From an uncultured Bacteroidales bacterium (GTDB lineage: Bacteria > Bacteroidota > Bacteroidia > Bacteroidales > P3): 64,000 nucleotides of DNA. The first letter of the stretch is position 1; each line of letters starts with the position of its first letter. Of this stretch, positions 1 through 6,878 are shown one piece after another. Under the pieces are notes generated by a model. It searched no databases. It saw only the letters and a program-made list of their open reading frames with translations, and was not told where the DNA came from. Made by a program: the position numbers and the translations under genes. The stretch spans positions 45,980-109,979 of the forward strand of contig CAJOHZ010000005.1 in assembly GCA_905234695.1 (NCBI GenBank), in the 5' to 3' direction.

Positions 1-153
1 AAAAATAGTCCTTCCTGCACCAGGACCTCGAATCACCCGATTCGCCAAACACCTGATTCCCCACCCAAAATCGGAATAGGCTATCGGACAGCCAATAATA
101 AAAAAAATAAAAATATCTTTATGAAAAGCCACCGAAATTCCAAAAAATAAATG

Positions 154-161
154 TATCTTTG
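154..161 (+). promoter_or_regulatory. -7 box TATCTTTG upstream of ferredoxin-oxidoreductase operon
   Basis: TATCTTTG matches the Bacteroidetes TAnnTTTG -7 element and lies 56 nt before the first gene of the operon. No TTTG is seen at the expected -33 position, so this is a one-box match. Bases 1-153 hold no recognisable gene, only a small hairpin (cgaatc/gattcg, 29-44). Confidence 0.6.
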
Positions 162-217
162 CAAATCGGATTTTTCAACGACACTAACAACAATTATTAA
201 TCAACAAAACTAATATT

Positions 218-436
218 ATGGCATTTAAAGGACAAATCGTAATCGATACCGAGCACTGCAAGGGCTGTGGGGTCTGCGTACCCGTGTGCCCGATGAAGTG
301 CATCGAGTTGTCGAAAGAAGTGAACGGCAAGGGTTACAATTTCACCCACACCGTCAACGACAGTTGCATCGGATGCGCCAGCTGCGCCATGGTGTGCCCC
401 GACGGCGTGATCTCCGTTTACAAGAAAAAAATCTAA
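218..436 (+). CDS. 2-oxoacid:ferredoxin oxidoreductase, ferredoxin-like delta subunit
   Basis: This is a 72-residue protein with two complete 4Fe-4S motifs: C14-x2-C17-x2-C20-x3-C24-P and C50-x2-C53-x2-C56-x3-C60-P. It is the size of the small polyferredoxin subunit (VorC/KorD type) of four-subunit 2-oxoacid:ferredoxin oxidoreductases. It should pass electrons from the TPP-bearing catalytic core to soluble ferredoxin in the cytoplasm. It is first in a cluster with alpha (540), beta (1724) and gamma (2603) subunits, which supports the assignment strongly. The substrate class (branched-chain 2-oxoacids versus 2-oxoglutarate) cannot be decided from this subunit. Confidence 0.92.
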   Translation: MAFKGQIVIDTEHCKGCGVCVPVCPMKCIELSKEVNGKGYNFTHTVNDSCIGCASCAMVCPDGVISVYKKKI

Positions 437-440
437 ATTA

Positions 441-519
441 GTGACCAGTGAATAGTGAACCGTGAATCGTGAATCGACAAAACAGAAATGCCTAACCACT
501 AATCACCAATCACTAATCA
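441..519 (+). repeat. paired converging heptad arrays (element A)
   Basis: The left arm, 441-475, is five 7-nt units: gtgacca, gtgaata, gtgaacc, gtgaatc, gtgaatc. After a 16-nt centre, the right arm at 492-519 is four units of ctaacca/ctaatca/ccaatca/ctaatca. In another phase these read aatcact, whose reverse complement agtgatt resembles the left units (agtgaat). The pair fills the gap between the delta and alpha genes. An upstream GTG at 462 would begin inside the left arm and is not a credible gene start. Confidence 0.8.
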
Positions 520-539
520 CCCAAAAAGAAAAGAAAGAC

Positions 540-1622
540 ATGGCAAGAGAACTTCAACTGATGAAGGGCAATGAAGCTATTGCCCGCGCAATGATTGCCA
601 GCGGATGTGACGGATACTTTGGTTATCCTATCACTCCGCAGAGCGAAGTAATGGAAACCCTGATGGCCGAAAAACCGTGGGAAACCACCGGTATGACCGT
701 ACTGCAAGCCGAGAGCGAAGTCGCCTCGATCAATATGGTCTACGGCGGTGCCGCCACCGGCAAGAAAGTCGCCACCTCAAGCTCTAGCCCCGGAATCTCG
801 CTGATGCAGGAAGGCCTCACCTACCTCGCCGGCGCCGAAATCCCCTGCTTGGTGGTCAACGTGATGCGTGGCGGTCCCGGACTTGGTACCATCCAGCCCT
901 CGCAGAGCGACTATTTCCAGAGCACCAAGGGCGGCGGCCATGGTGACTACCAGCTCTACACCCTCGCACCCGCCTCGGTGCAGGAGATGTACGACTTCGT
1001 GTTCGATGCATGGGACATCGCCTTCAAATACCGCAACCCTGTCCTCATCCTCTCTGATGGTGCTATCGGACAGTGCATGGAGAAACTCTACACCCGCGAC
1101 AACATGCCTCGCTGGACTGAGGAAGAACGCCGCAAGAACGCCCCTTGGGGCACCTGGGGAAAACCCGCCAACCGTCCGCACAACATCATCACCTCCCTCG
1201 AACTCGACTCCGCACGTCAGGAAGTCTTCAACCTGAAGCTCCAGAAGAAATATGCCGAGATGAAAGAAAAAGAGGTACGTTACGAGATGCTTAACTGCGA
1301 AGATGCCGAGTATATCATCGTCGCTTACGGTTCCTCCAGCCGTATCGCCATGAAGGCCATGCAGATGGCTCGTGAAAAAGGCATCAAGGTCGGCCTCTTC
1401 CGCCTTATCACCCTCTTCCCCTTCCCGACCAAGCAACTGGCCGAGGTTGCCCAGCACGTCAAAGGTATCCTTTGCGTTGAGATGAGCGCCGGTCAGATGA
1501 TCGAGGACGTGAAGCTGGCCACCAAGTGCGGCGTGAAGACCGAGCACTTCGGCCGTTTCGGCGGTATCATCCCCACCCCCACTGAGGTCCTGGAAGCCCT
1601 GGAAAACAAAATCATTAAATAA
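540..1622 (+). CDS. vorB: 2-oxoacid:ferredoxin oxidoreductase alpha subunit (VorB/KorA type)
   Basis: This 360-residue alpha subunit carries the N-terminal pyrimidine-binding (PYR) domain of the TPP enzyme, with the GYPITPQSEV signature near residue 30, and a C-terminal domain II ending with the GRFGGIIPTP segment. With the beta subunit it decarboxylates a 2-oxoacid to an acyl-CoA and reduces ferredoxin. I chose ATG 540: the longer frame from GTG 462 would translate a heptad repeat, while homologous sequence begins at MARELQLMKG. Automatic annotation usually names this family 3-methyl-2-oxobutanoate dehydrogenase VorB. A 2-oxoglutarate-specific KorA is the main alternative. Confidence 0.9.
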   Translation: MARELQLMKGNEAIARAMIASGCDGYFGYPITPQSEVMETLMAEKPWETTGMTVLQAESEVASINMVYGGAATGKKVATSSSSPGISLMQEGLTYLAGAEIPCLVVNVMRGGPGLGTIQPSQSDYFQSTKGGGHGDYQLYTLAPASVQEMYDFVFDAWDIAFKYRNPVLILSDGAIGQCMEKLYTRDNMPRWTEEERRKNAPWGTWGKPANRPHNIITSLELDSARQEVFNLKLQKKYAEMKEKEVRYEMLNCEDAEYIIVAYGSSSRIAMKAMQMAREKGIKVGLFRLITLFPFPTKQLAEVAQHVKGILCVEMSAGQMIEDVKLATKCGVKTEHFGRFGGIIPTPTEVLEALENKIIK

Positions 1623-1624
1623 AT

Positions 1625-1712
1625 TTGTGAATGTGTAAATTTGTAAATTCGTGAGCCACTTGCGCAAGCAGGACTAACACATTAACACATTAACACATTA
1701 ACACATTCAAAC
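1625..1712 (+). repeat. paired converging octad arrays (element B)
   Basis: The left arm, 1625-1656, is four 8-nt units (ttgtgaat, gtgtaaat, ttgtaaat, tcgtgagc). The right arm, 1673-1712, is five units (actaacac, three perfect attaacac, attcaaac). The reverse complement of attaacac is gtgttaat, close to gtgtaaat, so the arms face each other. The 16-nt centre contains the palindrome cttgcgcaag. It occupies the whole alpha-beta intergenic gap. Confidence 0.8.
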
Positions 1713-1723
1713 TATAGAAAAGT

Positions 1724-2572
1724 ATGAATCAAGATATTGAAGCTCGCAAACAAGAGTTGCTGAAAGAGGGTTACGAGGAGGTTTACACCCGTACCAAGGT
1801 GCTCACCGATGCCGTCATGCACTACTGCCCCGGCTGCGGCCACGGCACCACCCACCGTCTTATCGCCGAGGTTATCGACGAGATGGGCATTCAGGACAAC
1901 GTCGTCGGCGTCAGCCCCGTCGGATGCTCCGTTCTGGCCTATAACTATTTCGATGTCGACTTCCAGGAAGCTGCCCACGGCCGCGCCCCTGCCGTCGCCA
2001 CCGCCATCAAGCGTCTCAACCCCGACACTTTCGTGTTCACCTATCAGGGTGACGGCGACCTCGCCGCTATCGGCACCGCCGAGACCATCCATGCCGCCAA
2101 CCGTGGTGAGAATATGACGATGATTTTCGTCAACAATGGTATCTACGGTATGACCGGTGGCCAAATGGCCCCTACCACCCTCGTCGGCATGAGAAGCGCC
2201 ACGACGCCCTATGGCCGCCGCGTGGACCTCAACGGATTTCCCCTCCGCATGACGGAACTCCTCGCCACCCTGCCCGGCACCTACTACGTGACCCGTCAGA
2301 GCGTGCAGAACCCCGCCGCCGTGCGCAAGGCCAAAGCCGCAATCCGCAAGGCTTTCGAGAACCAGAAACTGAAGAAAGGCCTCAGTTTCGTCGAGATTCT
2401 CTCCAACTGCAACAGCGGCTGGAAGATGACCCCCGTACAGGCCAACAAATGGATGGAAGACAACATGATGCCCAACTATCCTATCGGCGATATCAAAGTC
2501 GACGGCAAGATTGCTGAAGGTATCGACGCCAACCGTCTGGTCCTCGACCACCCGTTAACTGTTATGCAATAA
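1724..2572 (+). CDS. 2-oxoacid:ferredoxin oxidoreductase beta subunit (TPP-binding)
   Basis: This 282-residue beta subunit has the conserved CPGCGHG motif at residues 35-41 and the TPP/Mg2+-binding GDGDLAAIG segment, followed by the FVNNGIYGMTGGQ stretch typical of the family. It forms the active site with the alpha subunit. The reaction is oxidative decarboxylation of a 2-oxoacid with CoA, with electrons going to ferredoxin. It begins 11 nt after octad array B and is followed by the gamma subunit about 30 nt downstream, so the four genes look like one transcription unit. Confidence 0.93.
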   Translation: MNQDIEARKQELLKEGYEEVYTRTKVLTDAVMHYCPGCGHGTTHRLIAEVIDEMGIQDNVVGVSPVGCSVLAYNYFDVDFQEAAHGRAPAVATAIKRLNPDTFVFTYQGDGDLAAIGTAETIHAANRGENMTMIFVNNGIYGMTGGQMAPTTLVGMRSATTPYGRRVDLNGFPLRMTELLATLPGTYYVTRQSVQNPAAVRKAKAAIRKAFENQKLKKGLSFVEILSNCNSGWKMTPVQANKWMEDNMMPNYPIGDIKVDGKIAEGIDANRLVLDHPLTVMQ

Positions 2573-2602
2573 TAATTGTCAGACCCAAAAACAAGAAAAA
2601 AA

Positions 2603-3154
2603 ATGACTGAAGAAATCATCATAGCCGGTTTTGGTGGACAGGGCGTCCTCTCGATGGGTAAGATTCTTGCCTACTCCGGTGTCATGCAGGACAAAGAGGT
2701 CAGCTGGATGCCCAGCTATGGCCCCGAGATGCGTGGCGGCACCGCCAACGTCTCCGTCATCATCAGCGACGAGCGCATCAGCTCGCCCATCATCAACCAG
2801 TTCGACACTGCCATCATCCTCAACCAGCAGTCGCTCGACAAATTCGAGAGCAGCGTGAAGCCCGGTGGTTACCTCATCTATGACCCCAATGGCATCACCC
2901 ATGAACCCACCCGTAAAGACATCAACATCTACAAGATTGCCGCCACTGCAAAGGCTCAGGAACTCGGCATCAGCAAGGTGTTCAACATGGTGGTCCTCGG
3001 TGGCTTCTTGAAGTTGAAACCCATTGTCGACAAGCAGTACATCCATGAAGGCCTTGAGCACTCCCTGCCCCAGCGCCACTGGAACCTCATTCCCCAGAAC
3101 GAGGAAGCTATCGAAATCGGAAAAGGCATTATTGAAGCCGTTCAGGTTCTGTAA
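2603..3154 (+). CDS. 2-oxoacid:ferredoxin oxidoreductase gamma subunit
   Basis: This 183-residue gamma subunit opens with GFGGQGVLSMGKIL, the nucleotide/CoA-contacting glycine-rich motif of the POR/KOR gamma domain, and has the PSYGPEMRGG signature. ATG 2603 is preferred: a TTG at 2576 would add nine residues (SDPKTRKK-like) that are not family sequence. It is the last gene of the operon and is followed by a strong terminator at 3190-3228. Confidence 0.92.
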   Translation: MTEEIIIAGFGGQGVLSMGKILAYSGVMQDKEVSWMPSYGPEMRGGTANVSVIISDERISSPIINQFDTAIILNQQSLDKFESSVKPGGYLIYDPNGITHEPTRKDINIYKIAATAKAQELGISKVFNMVVLGGFLKLKPIVDKQYIHEGLEHSLPQRHWNLIPQNEEAIEIGKGIIEAVQVL

Positions 3155-3189
3155 TCCCAACCGTGCGGACTTCCCGTCCGCTCAATCTT

Positions 3190-3228
3190 AAAAACAAAGG
3201 TGTTCCTATTCGGAGCACCTTTGTTTTT
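3190..3228 (+). terminator. intrinsic terminator after oxidoreductase operon
   Basis: A 17-bp stem (arms 3190-3206 and 3212-3228, one G-U pair, 5-nt loop) starts with AAAAACAAAGGTG and ends in CACCTTTGTTTTT, so it can work in both directions. A smaller GC hairpin (gcggac/gtccgc, 3165-3181) precedes it. Confidence 0.9.
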
Positions 3229-3238
3229 CATATATTAT

Positions 3239-3269
3239 TTTGCCAATTCAAAAAAATATCGTATCTTTG
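3239..3269 (+). promoter_or_regulatory. Bacteroidetes promoter for the SPFH gene
   Basis: A TTTG -33 box (3239-3242) and a TATCTTTG -7 box (3262-3269) are separated by exactly 19 nt, a full match to the Bacteroidetes primary sigma consensus. The gene starts 75 nt downstream. Confidence 0.9.
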
Positions 3270-3344
3270 CAAAGTCAAATCATTTATTCAGACAATCAAA
3301 CACCCAAGCAATCAGGAAACCAAACAATTTAACAATAATACCTT

Positions 3345-4883
3345 ATGTCAAACACACTTCTTATCATTCTTATTGTGGCGATTGTCATCGTCTTTGTTCT
3401 GTTGATCTCCTACATCAAGGCTCCTCCTTCGGTGGCCTACATCGTGTCGGGTCTCAACCGCAAACCTCGCATCTACATCGGTAAAGGTGGATTGCGTGTA
3501 CCCCTCTTCGAGCGCCTAGACAAGGTCTTTCTCGGACAGGTGACCGCCGACATCCGCACCAGCCGCACGGTCCCCACCAACGACTTCATCAATGTGAACG
3601 TCGATGCTGTGGCTAAGATTCAGGTCATCCCCGACATCGACGGCGTGCGTCTAGCCGCCAAAAACTTCCTCAACATGAGCGGCGCGGACATTTCCAAGCA
3701 AGTTCAGGACTCACTGGAAGGCAACATGCGTGAGGTTATCGGCTCACTCTCGCTGCGCGACATCAATATCAACCGTGACAAATTCTCGGATGAAATTATG
3801 TCGAAAGCACAGAAAGACATGGAAGCTCTCGGACTGCGCATCATCTCGTGCAACATCCAGAACGTCACCGATGAGAAGAATCTCATCGAAGATCTTGGCG
3901 CGGACAACACGTGGACCATTCGGAAACAAGCCAAAATCAACAAAGCCAACGCCGAACGCGACATTGCAAAAGCCGAGGCCGAAGCACAGAAGGAAGCCAA
4001 CGACGCCCAAGTGGACAGCCAGACTCAGATTGCCATCCGTCAAAACGAGTTAGCCGTAAAACGCAGCGAGTTGACTATCATCGAGCAGACCAAGAAGGCT
4101 GACGCCGATGCTGCATACGAAATTCAGCGACAGGAACAACAGAAGACCATCAACACCAAGACCGTCGACGCCCAGATTGAACAGACCATGCGTGAGCAGG
4201 TGCTCACCGCCGAACGAGTCAAAATTCGCGAGAACGAACTTGCCGCCGAGGTGATGAAGAAGTCCGACGCAGACAAATACAAAATCGAATTGCAGGCCGC
4301 CGCCGACTTGGAACAGCAGAAACGAGAGGCCGAAGCCCAAGCCTATCGCGCCGAACAGGAAGCCCGCGCCCAAGTGGCACTGGCCGAAGCCAAGAAAAAA
4401 GCCATGGTTCTGGAAGCCGAAGGTATCAAAGCCAACGGTGAAGCCGAAGCATACAAGATACAGAAAGCAGGTGAAGCCGAAGCTATTGCCATTGAGAAGA
4501 AAGGTCTCGCCGAGGCTGAAGCCATGCAGAAAAAGGCCGAAGCCTATGAGCGTTACGGACAAGCCGCCATCCTCGACATGATGGTGAAGATTATCCCCGA
4601 GGTGGCACAGCACGTTTCCGAGCCCATCAGCGCCATCAAGAACATGAACGTTTACGGTACCAGCGGTGCCGATGCTGCTGGGATCAGCGGAGCCGTCCCT
4701 GCCGTCATCAAGCAGAGCTTCGATGTTATCGAAAGCGCGACAGGCGTCAATATGACCGACATCGTCCGCGCCAACACTATCGAGGCAAAAACCACCCGTA
4801 ACGTCAACCTCGATGCCGATGCACAGATGCGTAGCACCACCGCAAAGGATCCCAAGCCCGAATCTCCCAAGAAAAACAAATAA
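3345..4883 (+). CDS. flotillin-like SPFH/Band 7 membrane scaffold protein
   Basis: This is a 512-residue flotillin-type protein. Residues about 4-22 form one hydrophobic membrane anchor, residues about 25-190 the SPFH domain, and residues about 195-400 a long Ala/Glu/Lys-rich coiled coil with the repeated EAEA pattern of flotillins. Flotillins assemble into large oligomers in the inner membrane and organise membrane microdomains. The bacterial substrate is rarely known, so no specific role is claimed. It stands alone between its own promoter and terminator. No NfeD-like partner gene, often found beside flotillins, is present here. Confidence 0.88.
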   Translation: MSNTLLIILIVAIVIVFVLLISYIKAPPSVAYIVSGLNRKPRIYIGKGGLRVPLFERLDKVFLGQVTADIRTSRTVPTNDFINVNVDAVAKIQVIPDIDGVRLAAKNFLNMSGADISKQVQDSLEGNMREVIGSLSLRDININRDKFSDEIMSKAQKDMEALGLRIISCNIQNVTDEKNLIEDLGADNTWTIRKQAKINKANAERDIAKAEAEAQKEANDAQVDSQTQIAIRQNELAVKRSELTIIEQTKKADADAAYEIQRQEQQKTINTKTVDAQIEQTMREQVLTAERVKIRENELAAEVMKKSDADKYKIELQAAADLEQQKREAEAQAYRAEQEARAQVALAEAKKKAMVLEAEGIKANGEAEAYKIQKAGEAEAIAIEKKGLAEAEAMQKKAEAYERYGQAAILDMMVKIIPEVAQHVSEPISAIKNMNVYGTSGADAAGISGAVPAVIKQSFDVIESATGVNMTDIVRANTIEAKTTRNVNLDADAQMRSTTAKDPKPESPKKNK

Positions 4884-4904
4884 AGTAAAATACAAACTTT
4901 TTCC

Positions 4905-4934
4905 GAAGAAAGCCACCTGATGGTGGCTTTCTTC
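4905..4934 (+). terminator. terminator after SPFH gene
   Basis: A 13-bp perfect stem (gaagaaagccacc at 4905-4917, ggtggctttcttc at 4922-4934) with loop TGAT lies 21 nt after the stop. The T-run is carried in the 3' arm rather than after it. Confidence 0.75.
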
Positions 4935-4966
4935 ATATAAACTCTTCCCGTTTCACAAAAAAAGTG

Positions 4967-4974
4967 TATCTTTG
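4967..4974 (+). promoter_or_regulatory. -7 box TATCTTTG for glmS
   Basis: TATCTTTG lies 44 nt before the glmS start. The expected -33 position reads CTTC, not TTTG. No glmS ribozyme is possible in the short 44-nt leader. Confidence 0.65.
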
Positions 4975-5018
4975 CATTGCAAAAAATGTTGTTTTACCCC
5001 AAATAAAGAATCATATTT

Positions 5019-6878
5019 ATGTGTGGTATAGTAGGATACATCGGGGAGCAGCAAGCCTACCCCATCTTGATAAAAGGCTTGCATCGTTTGGAATACCGCG
5101 GCTATGACAGTGCCGGAATCTCACTCATCAATGACAAAGGCGACCTTTCCGTATACAAGGCGAAAGGAAAGGTAAGCATGCTGGAAGAGAGCGTCAAAGA
5201 GAAAGACGTAACCGGCACCATCGGTATCGCCCACACCCGCTGGGCCACCCACGGTGAACCCAACGCCGTTAACGCCCACCCACACTACTCGCAATCGAAG
5301 AACCTCGCCCTGGTACACAACGGTATTATCGAAAACTATAAATCACTGCGCGCCGAGATGGAGAAGAACGGTATGACCTTCTGCAGCGACACCGATACCG
5401 AGGTGCTGGTACAGTTGGTGGAGTACATGCAGAACTCGCACAAATGCGACCTCTACACCGCCGTTCAGCTGGCCCTGAAGAATGTCATCGGTGCCTATGC
5501 CATCGCCATTCTGGAGAAGAGCAAACCCGACCAGTTGGTCTGCGCCCGGAAAGGGAGTCCTCTGATCATCGGTGTGGGCAAGAGTGACAACGGACGTGCC
5601 GAATTCTATCTGGGATCCGACGCCACTCCCATCGTGGAATACACCAACCAGGTCATCTACTTGAAAGACGAGGAAATCGCCATCATGGATCGCCGCGGAC
5701 GGCTGGACATCACCAATCTCAGCAATGTCAAGCAGACACCGCAACTGGTCACCATACAGATGAACCTCGACCAGTTAGAAAAAGGCGGGTTTCCCCACTT
5801 CATGCTCAAGGAAATTTGGGAGCAACCCAACGCTCTGCGCACCTGCATCCGCGGCCGTCTCAACGTGACCGACAAGGACGTTCTGCTCTCCGGCATCATC
5901 GACCACAAAGAGAAATTTCTCAAATGCCGCCGTATCATCATCTGCGCCTGCGGTACATCGTGGCATTCCGCCCTTATCGGAAAATACTTCATCGAAGAAG
6001 CCGCCCAGATACCCGTGGAGGTAGAGTACGCCTCGGAGTTCCGCTACCGCAACCCCGTCATCTACCCCGATGACATCGTCATCGCTGTCTCGCAATCGGG
6101 TGAGACCGCTGACACCTTGGCCGCCATCCAACTAGCCAAGAGCAAAGGGGCTTTCCTCTATGGCATCTGCAACGTCATCGGTTCCTCTATCGCCCGTGCA
6201 ACCGACAGCGGTACCTACCTACATGTGGGTCCAGAAATCGGTGTAGCCTCCACCAAAGCCTTCACCGGCCAAGTCATCACCCTCGCCCTGCTGGGTCTCG
6301 CCATTGCCAAGGAGAAGAAGACCCTCAGCGATGAGATGTTCCACATGCTTGTAGATGAGTTTCAGATGATTCCCGACAAGATGCAATGGACCCTGGAGCA
6401 TAACAAGGGTATCGACAAGTTTGCGCAGATGTTCACCTACTGCAAGAACTTCATCTACTTAGGACGCGGATACAACTATCCCGTGGCACTTGAAGGGGCA
6501 TTAAAACTGAAAGAAATCAGTTACATCCATGCCGAAGGTTACCCTGCTGCCGAGATGAAACACGGTCCCATCGCCCTCATCGATGAGGAAATGCCCGTGG
6601 TGGTCATCGCCCCCAAGCGAGGCATGTATGAGAAAGTGGTCAGCAACATTCAGGAGATCAAGTCGCGCAAGGGCAAGATCATCTCCGTTGTCACCCAGCA
6701 CGACACTGTTGTGAAGGGCATGAGCGACTATACCTTTGTCATCCCCGACACGCGTGACTGCTTTGTACCCCTACTGGCCGTTATTCCGCTACAACTACTC
6801 TCCTACTACGTTGCCATTGCCAAGGGACGCAATGTTGACCAGCCCCGCAATCTGGCCAAGAGTGTCACTGTGGAATGA
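5019..6878 (+). CDS. glmS: glutamine--fructose-6-phosphate aminotransferase (isomerising)
   Basis: This 619-residue GlmS makes glucosamine-6-phosphate from fructose-6-phosphate and glutamine, the entry step for peptidoglycan, LPS and capsule amino sugars. The N-terminal class II glutaminase begins MCGIVGYIG with Cys2 as nucleophile, and RWATHG and HNGIIEN motifs follow. Two SIS domains follow, with CGTSWHSAL and SQSGETADTL in the first. The C-terminus DQPRNLAKSVTVE is the standard GlmS ending. The stop codon overlaps the start of the downstream helicase gene (ATGA), so the two are probably translationally coupled. Confidence 0.97.
   Translation: MCGIVGYIGEQQAYPILIKGLHRLEYRGYDSAGISLINDKGDLSVYKAKGKVSMLEESVKEKDVTGTIGIAHTRWATHGEPNAVNAHPHYSQSKNLALVHNGIIENYKSLRAEMEKNGMTFCSDTDTEVLVQLVEYMQNSHKCDLYTAVQLALKNVIGAYAIAILEKSKPDQLVCARKGSPLIIGVGKSDNGRAEFYLGSDATPIVEYTNQVIYLKDEEIAIMDRRGRLDITNLSNVKQTPQLVTIQMNLDQLEKGGFPHFMLKEIWEQPNALRTCIRGRLNVTDKDVLLSGIIDHKEKFLKCRRIIICACGTSWHSALIGKYFIEEAAQIPVEVEYASEFRYRNPVIYPDDIVIAVSQSGETADTLAAIQLAKSKGAFLYGICNVIGSSIARATDSGTYLHVGPEIGVASTKAFTGQVITLALLGLAIAKEKKTLSDEMFHMLVDEFQMIPDKMQWTLEHNKGIDKFAQMFTYCKNFIYLGRGYNYPVALEGALKLKEISYIHAEGYPAAEMKHGPIALIDEEMPVVVIAPKRGMYEKVVSNIQEIKSRKGKIISVVTQHDTVVKGMSDYTFVIPDTRDCFVPLLAVIPLQLLSYYVAIAKGRNVDQPRNLAKSVTVE

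Noticed and set aside
197..499. - strand frame opposite the ferredoxin gene, and similar antisense frames through the GC-rich genes
   Set aside because: They mirror the codon pattern of the real genes on the other strand, with no start context or family pattern.
441..519. CRISPR array or riboswitch
   Set aside because: Units are 7 nt with no spacers, and no conserved riboswitch core is seen.
462..539. N-terminal extension of the alpha subunit from GTG 462
   Set aside because: The 26 extra residues translate a heptad repeat; family sequence starts at ATG 540.
4975..5018. glmS ribozyme upstream of glmS
   Set aside because: Only 44 nt separate the promoter box and the start codon, too short for the ribozyme core.
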